Shown: in pieces, positions 1-8,105 of the stretch
Layout of the letters: each line of letters starts with the position of its first letter
Position numbering within the stretch: the stretch's first letter is position 1
Assembly: GCF_014205075.1 (NCBI RefSeq)
Contig: NZ_JACHMU010000001.1
Coordinates: 1,550,001-1,614,000 of the forward strand
DNA: 64,000 bases
DNA from: Microbacterium ginsengiterrae
GTDB lineage: Bacteria > Actinomycetota > Actinomycetes > Actinomycetales > Microbacteriaceae
Direction of reading: 5' to 3'
Made by a program: the position numbers and the translations under genes
Notes under the pieces: model-generated
Told to the model about the DNA's origin: nothing
Seen by the model: the letters and a program-made list of their open reading frames with translations, nothing else
The model's database searches: none

Positions 1-1
1 C

Positions 2-2107
2 TCGATCCCCACGAGCGTGCTGGTGACCTTCATCGGGCTGCAGGCGTTCGGCTACTCGCTGAACGTCCTCACGCTCGGCGCGCTCACGATCGCCATCGGA
101 CGCGTCGTGGACGACTCCATCGTCGTGATCGAGAACATCAAGCGCCACTACGTCGGCGATGCCGACAAGGGCGACGCCATCCGTCTCGCCGTGCGCGAGG
201 TCGCCGCGGCGATCACGGCATCGACCGTCACCACGGTCGCCGTCTTCCTTCCGCTCGTGTTCGTCGGCGACGTCGTCGGCGAGCTGTTCCGTCCGTTCGC
301 CATGACGGTCACCATCGCGATGGTCGCCTCGCTGCTGGTCGCCCTGACCATCGTCCCGGTCCTCGCCTACTGGTTCCTCCGCCCCGGCAAGGAGCTCACG
401 GACGACAACGGCGCGGTCATCGACCCGGAGCACCCGGATGCCCCGCCCACCCGCCTTCAGAGCGCCTACCGTCCGATCCTCAGCTGGACGCTCAAGCACT
501 CCGGCCTCACGGTGATCATCGCCGTCGTCGTCCTCGGAGCGACACTCGCGGTGGCCCCGCTGATGAAGATCAACTTCCTCAGCGACAGCGGTCAGAACAC
601 CATGACGGTCACGCAGGATCTCGGTCCGACCGCCAGCCTCGAGGCCAAGGACACCGCGGCGGCGAAGGTCGAGGACGCGCTGGCCGATGTCGAGGGCATC
701 GAGAACGTGCAGGTGTCGATCGGCTCCAGCGGTTCCGCGCTCATGGACGCGTTCTCCGGCGGCGCAGGGGTCACCTACTCGATCATGACGTCGAGCGACG
801 TCGATCAGGAGCAGCTGCGCGCTGACGTGCTGGATGCCGTCGACGGGCTCGAGGGCGTCGGCGACATCAGTGTCAGCGCCTCGGCCGGCTTCGGCTCGAC
901 CGACATCGAGGTGGACATCACGGCCCCGAACGGCGACGCACTCGCCGAGGCGACCGACGCCGTCATCGCCGAGCTGGAGGGGCGCGATGGCATCGGCCAG
1001 GTCACGAGCAACCTCGCCGCATCCCTGCCGTACATCGCCGTCGTCGTCGATCGCGACGCCGCCGCCGAGCGCGGCCTGTCCGAGGTCGCGGTCGGTTCGC
1101 TCGTCTCGAACACCATGCGCCCGCAGCAGATCGGCACCGTCGAACTCGACGACACCTCTCTGACGGTGCTGCTGGAGGCACCCGAGCCGCCGACCACGGT
1201 CGAGGAACTGCGCGACCTCGTCATCCCGTCGCCGGCCGGTGTCGTCCGCCTGGAGGACATCGCATCGGTCGAGGAGGCGGAGAGCCCCACCTCGATCACG
1301 ACGCAGCAGGGTCGCCGGACGGCCACCATCACGGTGCCCCCGGCGTCGGACAACCTCGCCACCGCCACGGCATCCGTGACCGCGGCTCTCGAGGCCGTCG
1401 ACCTTCCCGACGGCGCGTCGGCAGAGGTGGGCGGTGTCGCCTCGCAGCAGTCGGAGTCGTTCGCTCAGCTGGGCCTCGCGATGCTCGCGGCGATCCTCAT
1501 CGTCTACGTCGTGATGGTCGCGACCTTCAAGTCGCTGCGCCAGCCGCTGCTGCTCCTCATCTCGGTGCCGTTCTCGGCGACCGGTGCGATCCTGCTGCAG
1601 ATCATCACCGGTGTGCCGCTCGGTGTGGCATCCCTCATCGGTGTGCTCATGCTCATCGGCATCGTCGTCACGAACGCCATCGTGCTCGTCGACCTGGTGA
1701 ACCAGTACCGGTCGAAGGGGCTGTCGACGGCGGATGCCGTCATGGCCGGAGGTGAGAAGCGTCTGCGCCCGATCCTCATGACCGCGCTCGCGACCATCTT
1801 CGCCCTCACCCCGATGGCCCTGGGGATCACCGGACACGGCGGCTTCATCTCGCAGCCGCTGGCCATCGTCGTGATCGGCGGACTGGTCTCGTCGACCGTG
1901 TTGACCCTCATCGTGCTGCCGACGCTCTACAACCTCGTCGAGGGTGCGCGCGAGCGGCGCCAGGCGCGCAAGGCGGGGCCGGACGCCGGCCCGGCCGGCG
2001 ACGGGTCCGACGGTGAGAACCCGGACGGCGGCACATCAGGGGCGGATGCCGCGACCTCGGCGGAGCACCCGCTCACCCGACGTGAGCTCCGCGGGCAGAA
2101 CGGCTGA
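2..2107 (+). CDS. RND efflux transporter permease subunit (5' truncated)
   Basis: This is the C-terminal part (about 700 residues) of an inner-membrane RND-type efflux pump (AcrB/MMPL superfamily), which exports small molecules using the proton gradient. The reading frame is already open at base 2, so the N-terminal part lies outside the window. The visible part has the transmembrane-4-like segment GRVVDDSIVVIENIKRH with the paired Asp residues of the proton relay. Further membrane helices follow, then a large extracytoplasmic porter domain (roughly residues 195-480 of the visible part) and a last helix block with GVLMLIGIVVTNAIVLVDLV. The C-terminal tail of about 50 residues is Gly/Asp/Pro-rich and looks disordered. 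The stop codon lies 3 nt from the convergent epimerase gene. The substrate cannot be told from sequence. Confidence 0.9.
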   Translation, partial: SIPTSVLVTFIGLQAFGYSLNVLTLGALTIAIGRVVDDSIVVIENIKRHYVGDADKGDAIRLAVREVAAAITASTVTTVAVFLPLVFVGDVVGELFRPFAMTVTIAMVASLLVALTIVPVLAYWFLRPGKELTDDNGAVIDPEHPDAPPTRLQSAYRPILSWTLKHSGLTVIIAVVVLGATLAVAPLMKINFLSDSGQNTMTVTQDLGPTASLEAKDTAAAKVEDALADVEGIENVQVSIGSSGSALMDAFSGGAGVTYSIMTSSDVDQEQLRADVLDAVDGLEGVGDISVSASAGFGSTDIEVDITAPNGDALAEATDAVIAELEGRDGIGQVTSNLAASLPYIAVVVDRDAAAERGLSEVAVGSLVSNTMRPQQIGTVELDDTSLTVLLEAPEPPTTVEELRDLVIPSPAGVVRLEDIASVEEAESPTSITTQQGRRTATITVPPASDNLATATASVTAALEAVDLPDGASAEVGGVASQQSESFAQLGLAMLAAILIVYVVMVATFKSLRQPLLLLISVPFSATGAILLQIITGVPLGVASLIGVLMLIGIVVTNAIVLVDLVNQYRSKGLSTADAVMAGGEKRLRPILMTALATIFALTPMALGITGHGGFISQPLAIVVIGGLVSSTVLTLIVLPTLYNLVEGARERRQARKAGPDAGPAGDGSDGENPDGGTSGADAATSAEHPLTRRELRGQNG

Positions 2108-2110
2108 GGC

Positions 2111-3013
2111 TCAGCTCAGTTCGATCCCCCAGGAGAGCGTCCAGGTCTCTCCGGGGGAGAGGCGACGCAGGCCGATGCGACTGTTGAACGCATCGGCCGG
2201 TGCCGTCATCGGCTCGATCGCGACCGCGAGCTTCTGATCGGGGTAGTCCGTCGTCGTGTAGACCTGCACGAAGTCGAACCCCTCGCCCTGCCAGAGTGTG
2301 AGCCTGCGCCCATCAGGGGCGGTGAGGGTGTGGCGGACCAGGCCGTCGTCACCCCTCACCAATTGCGCGAACCCTGTGTCGAGCGTGATGCCGCCGAGGC
2401 GCACGCCGGTGCGCAGCTCCTCCGGTGCGGGGACGGCCTTCGCCGGCAGCATCCGCTCGTCCGTCTCGAACTGCGCGCCCGCCTGGACCTGAAGCACGAG
2501 ATTGCGCGGGTCGACGTCTCCGATCGTCACGAACGGGTGGGTGCCGACCGCGACGGGGGCCGGGGCATCGGACCGGTTGGTCAGGGTGTGCGTGACGCGG
2601 ATGCCGGAGTCGGTGAGCGCGTACGTCACCGACGTCGCGATCTCGTACGGGTAGCCGGTCTGGGGGTGGACGGTCGCGCGGAGGGTGGCCGCAGCATCCG
2701 TCTGCTCGATCTCGTACGCGGAGAATCGGAGCAGGCCGTGACTGGCGTTGCCGAGCTTCGGCTCGGTGATCGCGAGCTGCCTGGCCGTGTCGCCGTCTCG
2801 CCAGAGGCCGTCGCGGACGCGATTCGGCCACGGCACGAGCACGATGCCGGAGGCGGACGGCGTCGGGCCGTCTTCCGGGTAGCGCGGGACGAGGTCGACA
2901 CCGCCGACGGTCAGGCCGCGCAGCGACGCGCCGATCTGGGCGATCTGCGCGGTGACGGAGCCGCGGCTCAGATGGACCTGGGTTCCGGTGGGGGTCAGTG
3001 AGCTCACCTGCAC
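2111..3013 (-). CDS. Aldose 1-epimerase family protein
   Basis: This is a predicted cytoplasmic galactose-mutarotase-like enzyme that interconverts alpha and beta anomers of an aldose. It has 300 residues, within the usual GalM range. Family features visible are PWPNRVRDGLW near residue 65, a His in NASHGLLR, VGTHPFV in the middle (the second catalytic-type His), and AIEPMTAPADAFN near the C-terminus, which carries the Glu acting as general base. The start is uncertain: GTG at 3013 gives the longest frame. A TACGAT box at 3014-3019 lies exactly 6 nt upstream of a second in-frame GTG at 3007, which matches the leaderless pattern seen elsewhere here and would remove two residues. It is convergent with the RND gene. 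The sugar specificity is unknown. Confidence 0.85.
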   Translation of the reverse strand: MQVSSLTPTGTQVHLSRGSVTAQIAQIGASLRGLTVGGVDLVPRYPEDGPTPSASGIVLVPWPNRVRDGLWRDGDTARQLAITEPKLGNASHGLLRFSAYEIEQTDAAATLRATVHPQTGYPYEIATSVTYALTDSGIRVTHTLTNRSDAPAPVAVGTHPFVTIGDVDPRNLVLQVQAGAQFETDERMLPAKAVPAPEELRTGVRLGGITLDTGFAQLVRGDDGLVRHTLTAPDGRRLTLWQGEGFDFVQVYTTTDYPDQKLAVAIEPMTAPADAFNSRIGLRRLSPGETWTLSWGIELS

Positions 3014-3045
3014 ATCGTACGAGGGTCTCTCCCAGGTGGCTCGGT

Positions 3046-3051
3046 TAGACT
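3046..3051 (+). promoter_or_regulatory. Candidate -10 box of the DEAD-box helicase gene
   Basis: TAGACT is a good actinobacterial TANNNT -10 element. Transcription from about 3058 would give a leader of about 180 nt before the helicase start at 3238. No convincing -35 is visible. Confidence 0.45.
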
Positions 3052-3071
3052 CTCCCGGTCGGCTTCGGGCA

Positions 3072-3144
3072 TCCCGCAGCGCGGGACCTCAGCAAATGTG
3101 AGCCCAGGGGCCGATGGTTCATAAACCATCACATGAATGGCCCC
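3072..3144 (+). promoter_or_regulatory. Structured 5' leader of the DEAD-box helicase mRNA
   Basis: Two hairpins are visible in the leader. The first is TCCCGC/GCGGGA (3072-3086, 3-nt loop). The second is nested: GATGGTT/AACCATC with a 4-nt loop (3113-3130), enclosed by GGGGCC (3107-3112) pairing with GGCCCC (3139-3144). A long structured leader before an RNA helicase gene suggests autoregulation or cold control. That role is inference. Confidence 0.4.
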
Positions 3145-3237
3145 GGCCGATGGATGCTCGGGTATGTCCGCCGTGCGCTGATCTCTGTGCGCGTGAGCGG
3201 GCGCTGTTCTCGTGTCAGAGACAGTCAGGAAGACATC

Positions 3238-5529
3238 ATGCCCAAGAACGGCAAGCCCAAGGGCGGACGCCCGTCCCGCAATTTCGAGCCGCGCTACGCG
3301 AAGAAGACGTCGTTCCACGACCGTCACGCCGGCGGCAGGCCGGCAGCCGGTCGCACGGACGCCGGTCGTCCGGCACGCGACGACCGAGCGGATGCCGGTG
3401 AGCGCAGCTTCGCGAACGATCGTGGCCGTTCGGCCGGTGCCGATCGCTACGACCGTCGCCCCGGCAGCCGGAGCCCCGGCCACCGCGGCCACCGTGCAGA
3501 GGCGGAGTCCGGCGCTCCGAAGCGCCGCTGGACCGAGCAGGAGCGCGCCGGTCGCGATGAGGCCCGCGGAATCCGCAGCCGTGCCGAATCCGGTCGCCGC
3601 GAGGCGCCGCACCACCGCGACGACCGTGGATCGTACGGTGATCGTCCTCGCACCGAGGGTCGCTTCAATCGTGATGACCGTCCGCGTCGTGATGATGCGG
3701 GTCGCTACAACCGCGATGACCGTTCGCGGCGTGACGACCGTGGATCGTACGGGGATCGTCCTCGCACTGAGGGTCGGTTCAACCGTGATGACCGTCCTCG
3801 TCGTGATGATGCGGGTCGCTTCAACCGCGATGACCGTCCTCGTCGTGACGACCGTGGGTCGTACGGTGACCGTCCTCGCACTGAGGGTCGCTTCAACCGC
3901 GATGACCGTCCTCGTCGTGATGACCGTGGGTCGTACGGCGACCGTCCTCGCACTGAGGGTCGCTTCAACCGCGATGACCGTCCGCGTCGTGACGACCGCA
4001 GTTCCTATGGGGACCGCCCGCGTCGCGACGACGACCGCCGCGACAGCGGACGCGGTGAGCGCCCTCGCTTCCAGGGGGACCGTCCGCGCTTCGCTGGCGA
4101 CCGCGCCGCAGGGCGTCCGCAGCGCGCAGACGACCGCGGCGGCGACCGCGCCCGTCGCGACGACAGGGGCGGCCGCAGCGAGCGTCCGTCGTACGGCGAC
4201 CGTCCGCGGCGCGATGACCGGGCACAGCGTCCGAGCCGCGACGACTGGAACAAGACGGCTCCGGCCCGCTTCGAACCCACCGAGGACGTCGTCCACGAGA
4301 AGCTCGCCGCTCAGGTCGTCGCCGCTCCCGAGGTCGAGGGCACGACGTTCGGCGACCTCGGTCTCGGATCGAACATCGTCGAGACCCTGAAGAACCTCGG
4401 CGCCGATGCGCCGTTCCCGATCCAGGCCGCGACGATCCCCTCGATCCTCGAAGGTCGCGACGTGCTCGGCCGCGGACGCACCGGCTCGGGCAAGACGATC
4501 GCGTTCGGCGCTCCCCTCGTGGAGAGCGTGCTGAAGTCGCAGGCCGGCAAGCGCCGCGAGTTCGGTCGCGCACCGCGCGCGATCATCCTCGCTCCGACGC
4601 GTGAACTGGCCCTGCAGATCGACCGTACGGTGCAGCCCATCGCGCGCAGCGTCGGTCTGTTCACCACCCAGGTGTACGGCGGCGTCCCGCAGGCGCGCCA
4701 GGTCGGTGCGCTGAAGAAGGGCGTCGACATCGTGATCGGCACCCCCGGGCGCGTCGAGGACCTCATCAACCAGGGCAAGCTCGACCTCTCGGAGTGCCGC
4801 ATCGCGGTGCTCGACGAGGCCGATCACATGTGCGAGCTCGGATTCGTCGAGCCGGTCCAGCGCATCCTGCGCCACACGGCAGAGGGCAGCCAGAAGTTGC
4901 TGTTCTCCGCGACGCTCGACCGTGAGGTCGCCGCGCTCGTGGAGGAGTTCCTCGTCGAGCCGGCGGTGTACGAGGTCGCAGGCGAAGACCAGGAGTCGAG
5001 CACGATCGACCACCGGGTGCTCGTGATCGACCACCGCGACAAGGCGGAGATCCTCACGTCCATGGTCGACCGCGAGGGCAAGACGCTCGTGTTCGCGCGG
5101 ACCCGCGCGTATGCGGAGACGCTCGCCGAGCAGTTCGACGACGCCGGCATCCCCGCGGTGTCCCTGCACGGTGACCTCAACCAGGCCAAGCGCACGCGCA
5201 ACCTGCAGCGCCTTACCTCCGGTCGTGTCCAGGTGCTCGTCGCGACGGACGTCGCCGCCCGCGGCATCCACGTCGATGACATCGACCTGGTGATCCAGGC
5301 CGACGCGCCGGACGAGTACAAGACGTACATGCACCGGTCGGGGCGTACGGGTCGCGCCGGCCGCTCCGGCCGCGTCGTCACCCTGATCACGCGTCAGCGT
5401 CAGCGCCGGATGACCGAGCTGCTCGGCCGCGCCGAGATCGATGCGCCGTTCGACCAGGCGCGCATCGGCGACGACATCATCGAGGAGATCGCCGGTCGCA
5501 TGCCGACCGACGCCGACCTCACCGCGTGA
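3238..5529 (+). CDS. DEAD-box RNA helicase with long Arg/Asp-rich N-terminal extension
   Basis: This is an ATP-dependent RNA helicase of 763 residues, probably acting in RNA decay, ribosome assembly or cold adaptation. ATG 3238 is chosen because AGGA sits just upstream; an in-frame start at 3133 would fall inside the structured leader. The core starts near residue 369 with a Q-motif region (FPIQAATIP) and then shows GRTGSGKT, APTRELALQ, TPGR, VLDEADHM, LFSATL, ATDVAARGI and HRSGRTGRAG, so it is a complete RecA1-RecA2 core. The first 365 or so residues are low complexity, rich in Arg, Asp and Gly, and contain tandem repeats built on GSYGDRPRTEGRF and NRDDRPRRDD. This is unusual because disordered tails in this family are more often C-terminal. 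A strong inverted repeat follows the stop. Confidence 0.93.
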   Translation: MPKNGKPKGGRPSRNFEPRYAKKTSFHDRHAGGRPAAGRTDAGRPARDDRADAGERSFANDRGRSAGADRYDRRPGSRSPGHRGHRAEAESGAPKRRWTEQERAGRDEARGIRSRAESGRREAPHHRDDRGSYGDRPRTEGRFNRDDRPRRDDAGRYNRDDRSRRDDRGSYGDRPRTEGRFNRDDRPRRDDAGRFNRDDRPRRDDRGSYGDRPRTEGRFNRDDRPRRDDRGSYGDRPRTEGRFNRDDRPRRDDRSSYGDRPRRDDDRRDSGRGERPRFQGDRPRFAGDRAAGRPQRADDRGGDRARRDDRGGRSERPSYGDRPRRDDRAQRPSRDDWNKTAPARFEPTEDVVHEKLAAQVVAAPEVEGTTFGDLGLGSNIVETLKNLGADAPFPIQAATIPSILEGRDVLGRGRTGSGKTIAFGAPLVESVLKSQAGKRREFGRAPRAIILAPTRELALQIDRTVQPIARSVGLFTTQVYGGVPQARQVGALKKGVDIVIGTPGRVEDLINQGKLDLSECRIAVLDEADHMCELGFVEPVQRILRHTAEGSQKLLFSATLDREVAALVEEFLVEPAVYEVAGEDQESSTIDHRVLVIDHRDKAEILTSMVDREGKTLVFARTRAYAETLAEQFDDAGIPAVSLHGDLNQAKRTRNLQRLTSGRVQVLVATDVAARGIHVDDIDLVIQADAPDEYKTYMHRSGRTGRAGRSGRVVTLITRQRQRRMTELLGRAEIDAPFDQARIGDDIIEEIAGRMPTDADLTA
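3628..4035 (+). repeat. In-frame tandem repeats in the helicase gene
   Basis: Units begin at 3628, 3742, 3856, 3928 and 4000, with periods of 114, 114, 72 and 72 bp (38 and 24 residues) and a partial last unit. Each starts with (G/S)SYGDRPR and carries one or two NRDDRPRRDD blocks. The DNA copies are close to identical, so recombination between copies could change the length of the N-terminal tail. Confidence 0.85.
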
Positions 5530-5534
5530 TCCGT

Positions 5535-5569
5535 ACGGGCGGCGGGGGCGTTCTGCTCCCGCCGCCCGT
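5535..5569. terminator. GC-rich inverted repeat, probable terminator after the helicase
   Basis: A perfect 12-bp stem (ACGGGCGGCGGG at 5535-5546 and its complement at 5558-5569) with an 11-nt loop starts 5 nt after the helicase stop. There is no T-tract, which is common for actinobacterial terminators. Confidence 0.6.
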
Positions 5570-5649
5570 CACAACTCCGGAGAAACCGGCCTCTCCGCAC
5601 GTTCTGCAGCCGAGTTTCCGCGGCTCGACGAAAAACCTCCGGAGTTGTG
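5570..5649. repeat. Spaced 13-bp perfect inverted repeat
   Basis: CACAACTCCGGAG (5570-5582) is repeated as its exact reverse complement at 5637-5649, with 54 nt between. It abuts the terminator-like hairpin and lies in a 178-bp non-coding gap. It may be an interspersed extragenic element or a second terminator structure for the convergent yaeQ gene. Confidence 0.55.
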
Positions 5650-5707
5650 CCCCGGGGAGCGGGCCGATGCGGGGGAGCGGGCCGCTGCCGCGGCCGGTCT
5701 CGCGGCG

Positions 5708-6247
5708 TCAGACTGCGGGTCGCGTGTGCACGGCGGAGCTCAGCGTCGTGCCGTTCAGGTCGAGGTACAGCTGCGCCTCGGTGACCGTCAGCGTCACGGT
5801 GCTGCGTCTTTCCAGCAGTGCGACGGCCTGATCGATGAAGCCCGGATCGAAGCTGCGCACCTCGATCGCTTCGACGTTGTGGATGCGCTTGCCCGCCCAT
5901 GGCGCGACGACCTTCGCCGGATCGCGGTGCGTGTAGACCACGACGCGCTCGGCCAGACGGCTGCCGTGGTGCAGGCGCTCGGCGTCCGGCGCCCCGACCT
6001 CGACCCATGCGAGGATCGATCCGGTCATGTCACGGACGATGACGGCGGGCTCCTCTGTCGACGAGATGCCCTCACCGAAGGCGATGCCCTCTGCGTACTC
6101 GAGGCAGTACGCCAGCAGCCTCGTCACCATGTAGGCATCGGTCTCCGATGGATGCCGTGCGACGCGGAGCGTGAGGTCGTCGTAGACGCCGCGATCCATG
6201 TCGGCCAGCTGCACTGCGAACGTGTGGATGGTCGAACCGATTGCCAT
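5708..6247 (-). CDS. YaeQ family protein
   Basis: This small cytoplasmic protein belongs to the YaeQ family, whose members have a variant PD-(D/E)XK nuclease-like fold and no settled biochemical role. Diagnostic segments are LADMDRGVYDDLTLRVARH near the N-terminus, HPSETDAYMVTRLLAYCLEY, and a C-terminal beta-rich part (TVTLTVTEAQLYLDL). The start at 6247 gives MAIGSTIHTF and 179 residues, matching the family length. A longer frame to 6277 exists. However, a -10-like TAGGCT (complement of 6256-6261) ends 8 nt before 6247, so transcription should begin after the upstream ATG at 6253. It is divergent from the membrane protein gene at 6298. Confidence 0.8.
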   Translation of the reverse strand: MAIGSTIHTFAVQLADMDRGVYDDLTLRVARHPSETDAYMVTRLLAYCLEYAEGIAFGEGISSTEEPAVIVRDMTGSILAWVEVGAPDAERLHHGSRLAERVVVYTHRDPAKVVAPWAGKRIHNVEAIEVRSFDPGFIDQAVALLERRSTVTLTVTEAQLYLDLNGTTLSSAVHTRPAV

Positions 6248-6285
6248 GATCATCGAGCCTACGCGGCCGGGCGGCACGTGCTCGT

Positions 6286-6291
6286 TAGCCT
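6286..6291 (+). promoter_or_regulatory. -10 box (TAGCCT) for a leaderless start at 6298
   Basis: TAGCCT is followed by exactly 6 nt and then ATG 6298, with no Shine-Dalgarno sequence. The same geometry occurs before several other genes in this window. Confidence 0.55.
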
Positions 6292-6297
6292 GAGTGC

Positions 6298-6951
6298 ATG
6301 CGCTTCATCCGTCCAGAGTCGACGCCGCTCATCGATGCGGCACGGACGCTCCCGGAGTCGACCCGTGGAGCGGATGCCGCCGCCGCGGCGCTCCGTGCCG
6401 ACCACGAGCGCTGGAGCCGCACGTTGTGGGGCGTCGGCGCCTTCCTCGTGTTCGCGGTCGGGGCTCTGCTGACCGGGATGATGGTCGACCTGCTCGTCGG
6501 ATACGCCACGACGGCAGCCGAGCAGACGCTGGCCGTGGCGCTCGTCGTGCTCGGCGTCGCGCTCGCGGCGGCCGGGCTGGTCGTCCTCTTCCGGCTCTGG
6601 CGCACGGGACGCGCGCTCTCGCGAGCGGCGGTCATCTGGTCGCGCGTGCCCTACCTTCTCGGCGTGCGCGACCGTTCGGCGACGGGTTGGCTGGCTCCGC
6701 GCCCGGTGCGGGAGAGCCCGGTGATGTTCGTGCGGGTGGCGGCGTGTGCGCTGCTGTTGCTGGTGGCCGTCTTCGGCCTGTCGATCTTGTTCTTCCCCGG
6801 ACGGGAGGCCATGGTCGCCACGAGTGTCGCCTGCGCGCTCATCGGCGCGGTGGCGGCGTTCTGCCTGGCGGGGCTGTTCGGCGGCATCGTCACGATGCAG
6901 CGCGGCATCCGCGAACGCGATCCGCGCTGGGTGCGCGCGCTCGCTCGCTGA
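6298..6951 (+). CDS. Hypothetical four-helix membrane protein
   Basis: I do not recognise this 217-residue protein. Residues 1-42 are cytoplasm-like and charged. Two hydrophobic segments follow near residues 44-66 and 76-100 (LWGVGAFLVFAVGALLTG; VALVVLGVALAAAGLVVLF), then a central polar loop, then two more near residues 143-165 and 172-198 (ACALLLLVAVFGLSILFF; ACALIGAVAAFCLAGLFGG). This gives a probable four-pass membrane protein with both ends inside. No catalytic motif is visible. It stands alone between divergent yaeQ and convergent radical SAM genes. The start is well supported by the -10 box 6 nt upstream. Confidence 0.7.
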   Translation: MRFIRPESTPLIDAARTLPESTRGADAAAAALRADHERWSRTLWGVGAFLVFAVGALLTGMMVDLLVGYATTAAEQTLAVALVVLGVALAAAGLVVLFRLWRTGRALSRAAVIWSRVPYLLGVRDRSATGWLAPRPVRESPVMFVRVAACALLLLVAVFGLSILFFPGREAMVATSVACALIGAVAAFCLAGLFGGIVTMQRGIRERDPRWVRALAR

Positions 6952-6978
6952 TCCGATCGCCGCTGGGGCCGCGCGCCG

Positions 6979-8022
6979 TCAGAAGAGCATCGGTGCCGAT
7001 GCGCTCGCCACCGATGCCGGGCGCATCGCCGGGCGGGTGAGGCGCCGGGAGGGCTGCTCGTCCTCCGTGCGCACGTCCAGTCCGTGCATGCGGATGAGAG
7101 GGCGCATCCTTGCTGCGAGCCACTTCCGGTACGGCGTGGGCGCCTCGGCCGCTGCCCCGGGGTACAGCCCGCGGTAGGAGGAGGCGAGCTCGGGGTGCTC
7201 GCGCTCCAGCCACTGCAGGAACCAGGGCTTCACCCCCGCCCGCAGGTGGAGTGCGCCGTAGATGACGTGGTCGGCGCCCGCGTCCTTGATGCGGCGGAGT
7301 GCGTGATCGATCGCCTCGACGGAGTCGGTGAGGTGAGGGAGGATCGGCATGAGGAAGATCCCGACGCGGAAACCCGCCTCGCTCAACGCCCTCACCGTGT
7401 CGAGCCGCGCCTGAGTGGACGGCGTCCCCGGTTCGATCGAGTGCTGCAGCTCGTCGTCGTACATCGCGATCGACATCGAGACGTCGACGGGGACGGCGGC
7501 TGCGGCCTCCTTCAGCTGCCGGATGTCGCGGCGGATCAGGGTCCCCTTCGTGAGGATCGACATCGGTGTGCCCGATTCGGCGAGCGCCTGGATGATGTCG
7601 GGCATCAACCGATACCGACCCTCGGCGCGCTGGTACGGGTCGGTGTTCGTGCCGAGCGCCACCGTCTCGTGCTCCCAACTGCCGCGCCGGAGCTCTCGCC
7701 GCAGCACCTCGGCGACGTTCGTCTTCACGACGATCTGTGAGTCGAAGTCACCACCGCCGTCGAGGTCGAGGTACTCGTGCGTTCCGCGTGCGAAGCAGTA
7801 GGTGCAGGCGTGGCTGCACCCGCGGTAGGGGTTGATCGTCCACGCGAACGGCATGCGTGAACCGCCCGGCACCCGATTGAGAGCCGACTTCGCGAGCACC
7901 TCGTGGAAGGTCATGCCCGCGAACTCCGGCGTCGTGACCGATCGCACCATCCCGCTGCGATTCTCGAGGCCGGGCAGCGCCGCGGCATCCGTGTCTTCGA
8001 TCATCTGTCCCTGCCACCGCAT
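6979..8022 (-). CDS. Rv2578c/SplB-like radical SAM protein
   Basis: This is a radical SAM enzyme of 347 residues. The 4Fe-4S binding motif CSHACTYC has the CX3CX2C spacing and is followed by FARGTHEYLDLD. The context resembles the actinobacterial Rv2578c family, which is related to spore photoproduct lyase-like proteins; the substrate is not established. Other features are ALGTNTDPYQRAEGRYRLM and SILTKGTLIRRDI in the partial TIM barrel, and a short basic tail. The start at 8022 (MRWQGQ) is preferred over the longer frame to 8166. A -35 TTGACT and a -10 TCGAAT with a 17-nt spacer end exactly 6 nt upstream of it, which fits a leaderless mRNA. It is divergent from the VanY-type gene. Confidence 0.85.
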   Translation of the reverse strand: MRWQGQMIEDTDAAALPGLENRSGMVRSVTTPEFAGMTFHEVLAKSALNRVPGGSRMPFAWTINPYRGCSHACTYCFARGTHEYLDLDGGGDFDSQIVVKTNVAEVLRRELRRGSWEHETVALGTNTDPYQRAEGRYRLMPDIIQALAESGTPMSILTKGTLIRRDIRQLKEAAAAVPVDVSMSIAMYDDELQHSIEPGTPSTQARLDTVRALSEAGFRVGIFLMPILPHLTDSVEAIDHALRRIKDAGADHVIYGALHLRAGVKPWFLQWLEREHPELASSYRGLYPGAAAEAPTPYRKWLAARMRPLIRMHGLDVRTEDEQPSRRLTRPAMRPASVASASAPMLF

Positions 8023-8028
8023 GCACTC

Positions 8029-8057
8029 ATTCGAACAAATACGCGATGTTAAGTCAA
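8029..8057 (-). promoter_or_regulatory. Promoter of the radical SAM gene (-35 and -10)
   Basis: On the minus strand, TTGACT (8057-8052) and TCGAAT (8034-8029) are separated by 17 nt, and 6 nt separate the -10 from ATG 8022. This is one of the best complete promoters in the window. Confidence 0.6.
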
Positions 8058-8105
8058 CCGAGATTCCGAGAAATGTTCGAGCAGAGGTTAAGGGAGAATG
8101 GACGG

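Noticed and set aside
3004..5334. Long open frame (776 codons) on the minus strand across the helicase gene
   Set aside because: It is antisense to a gene with all helicase motifs. Its product is low-complexity Arg/Asp/Val and Thr-rich with no domain, as expected from GC-rich mirror frames.
8029..8081. LexA/SOS box between the radical SAM and VanY genes
   Set aside because: CGAAC and GTTCG half-sites occur separately but never as CGAAC-N4-GTTCG, so they do not form a consensus box.
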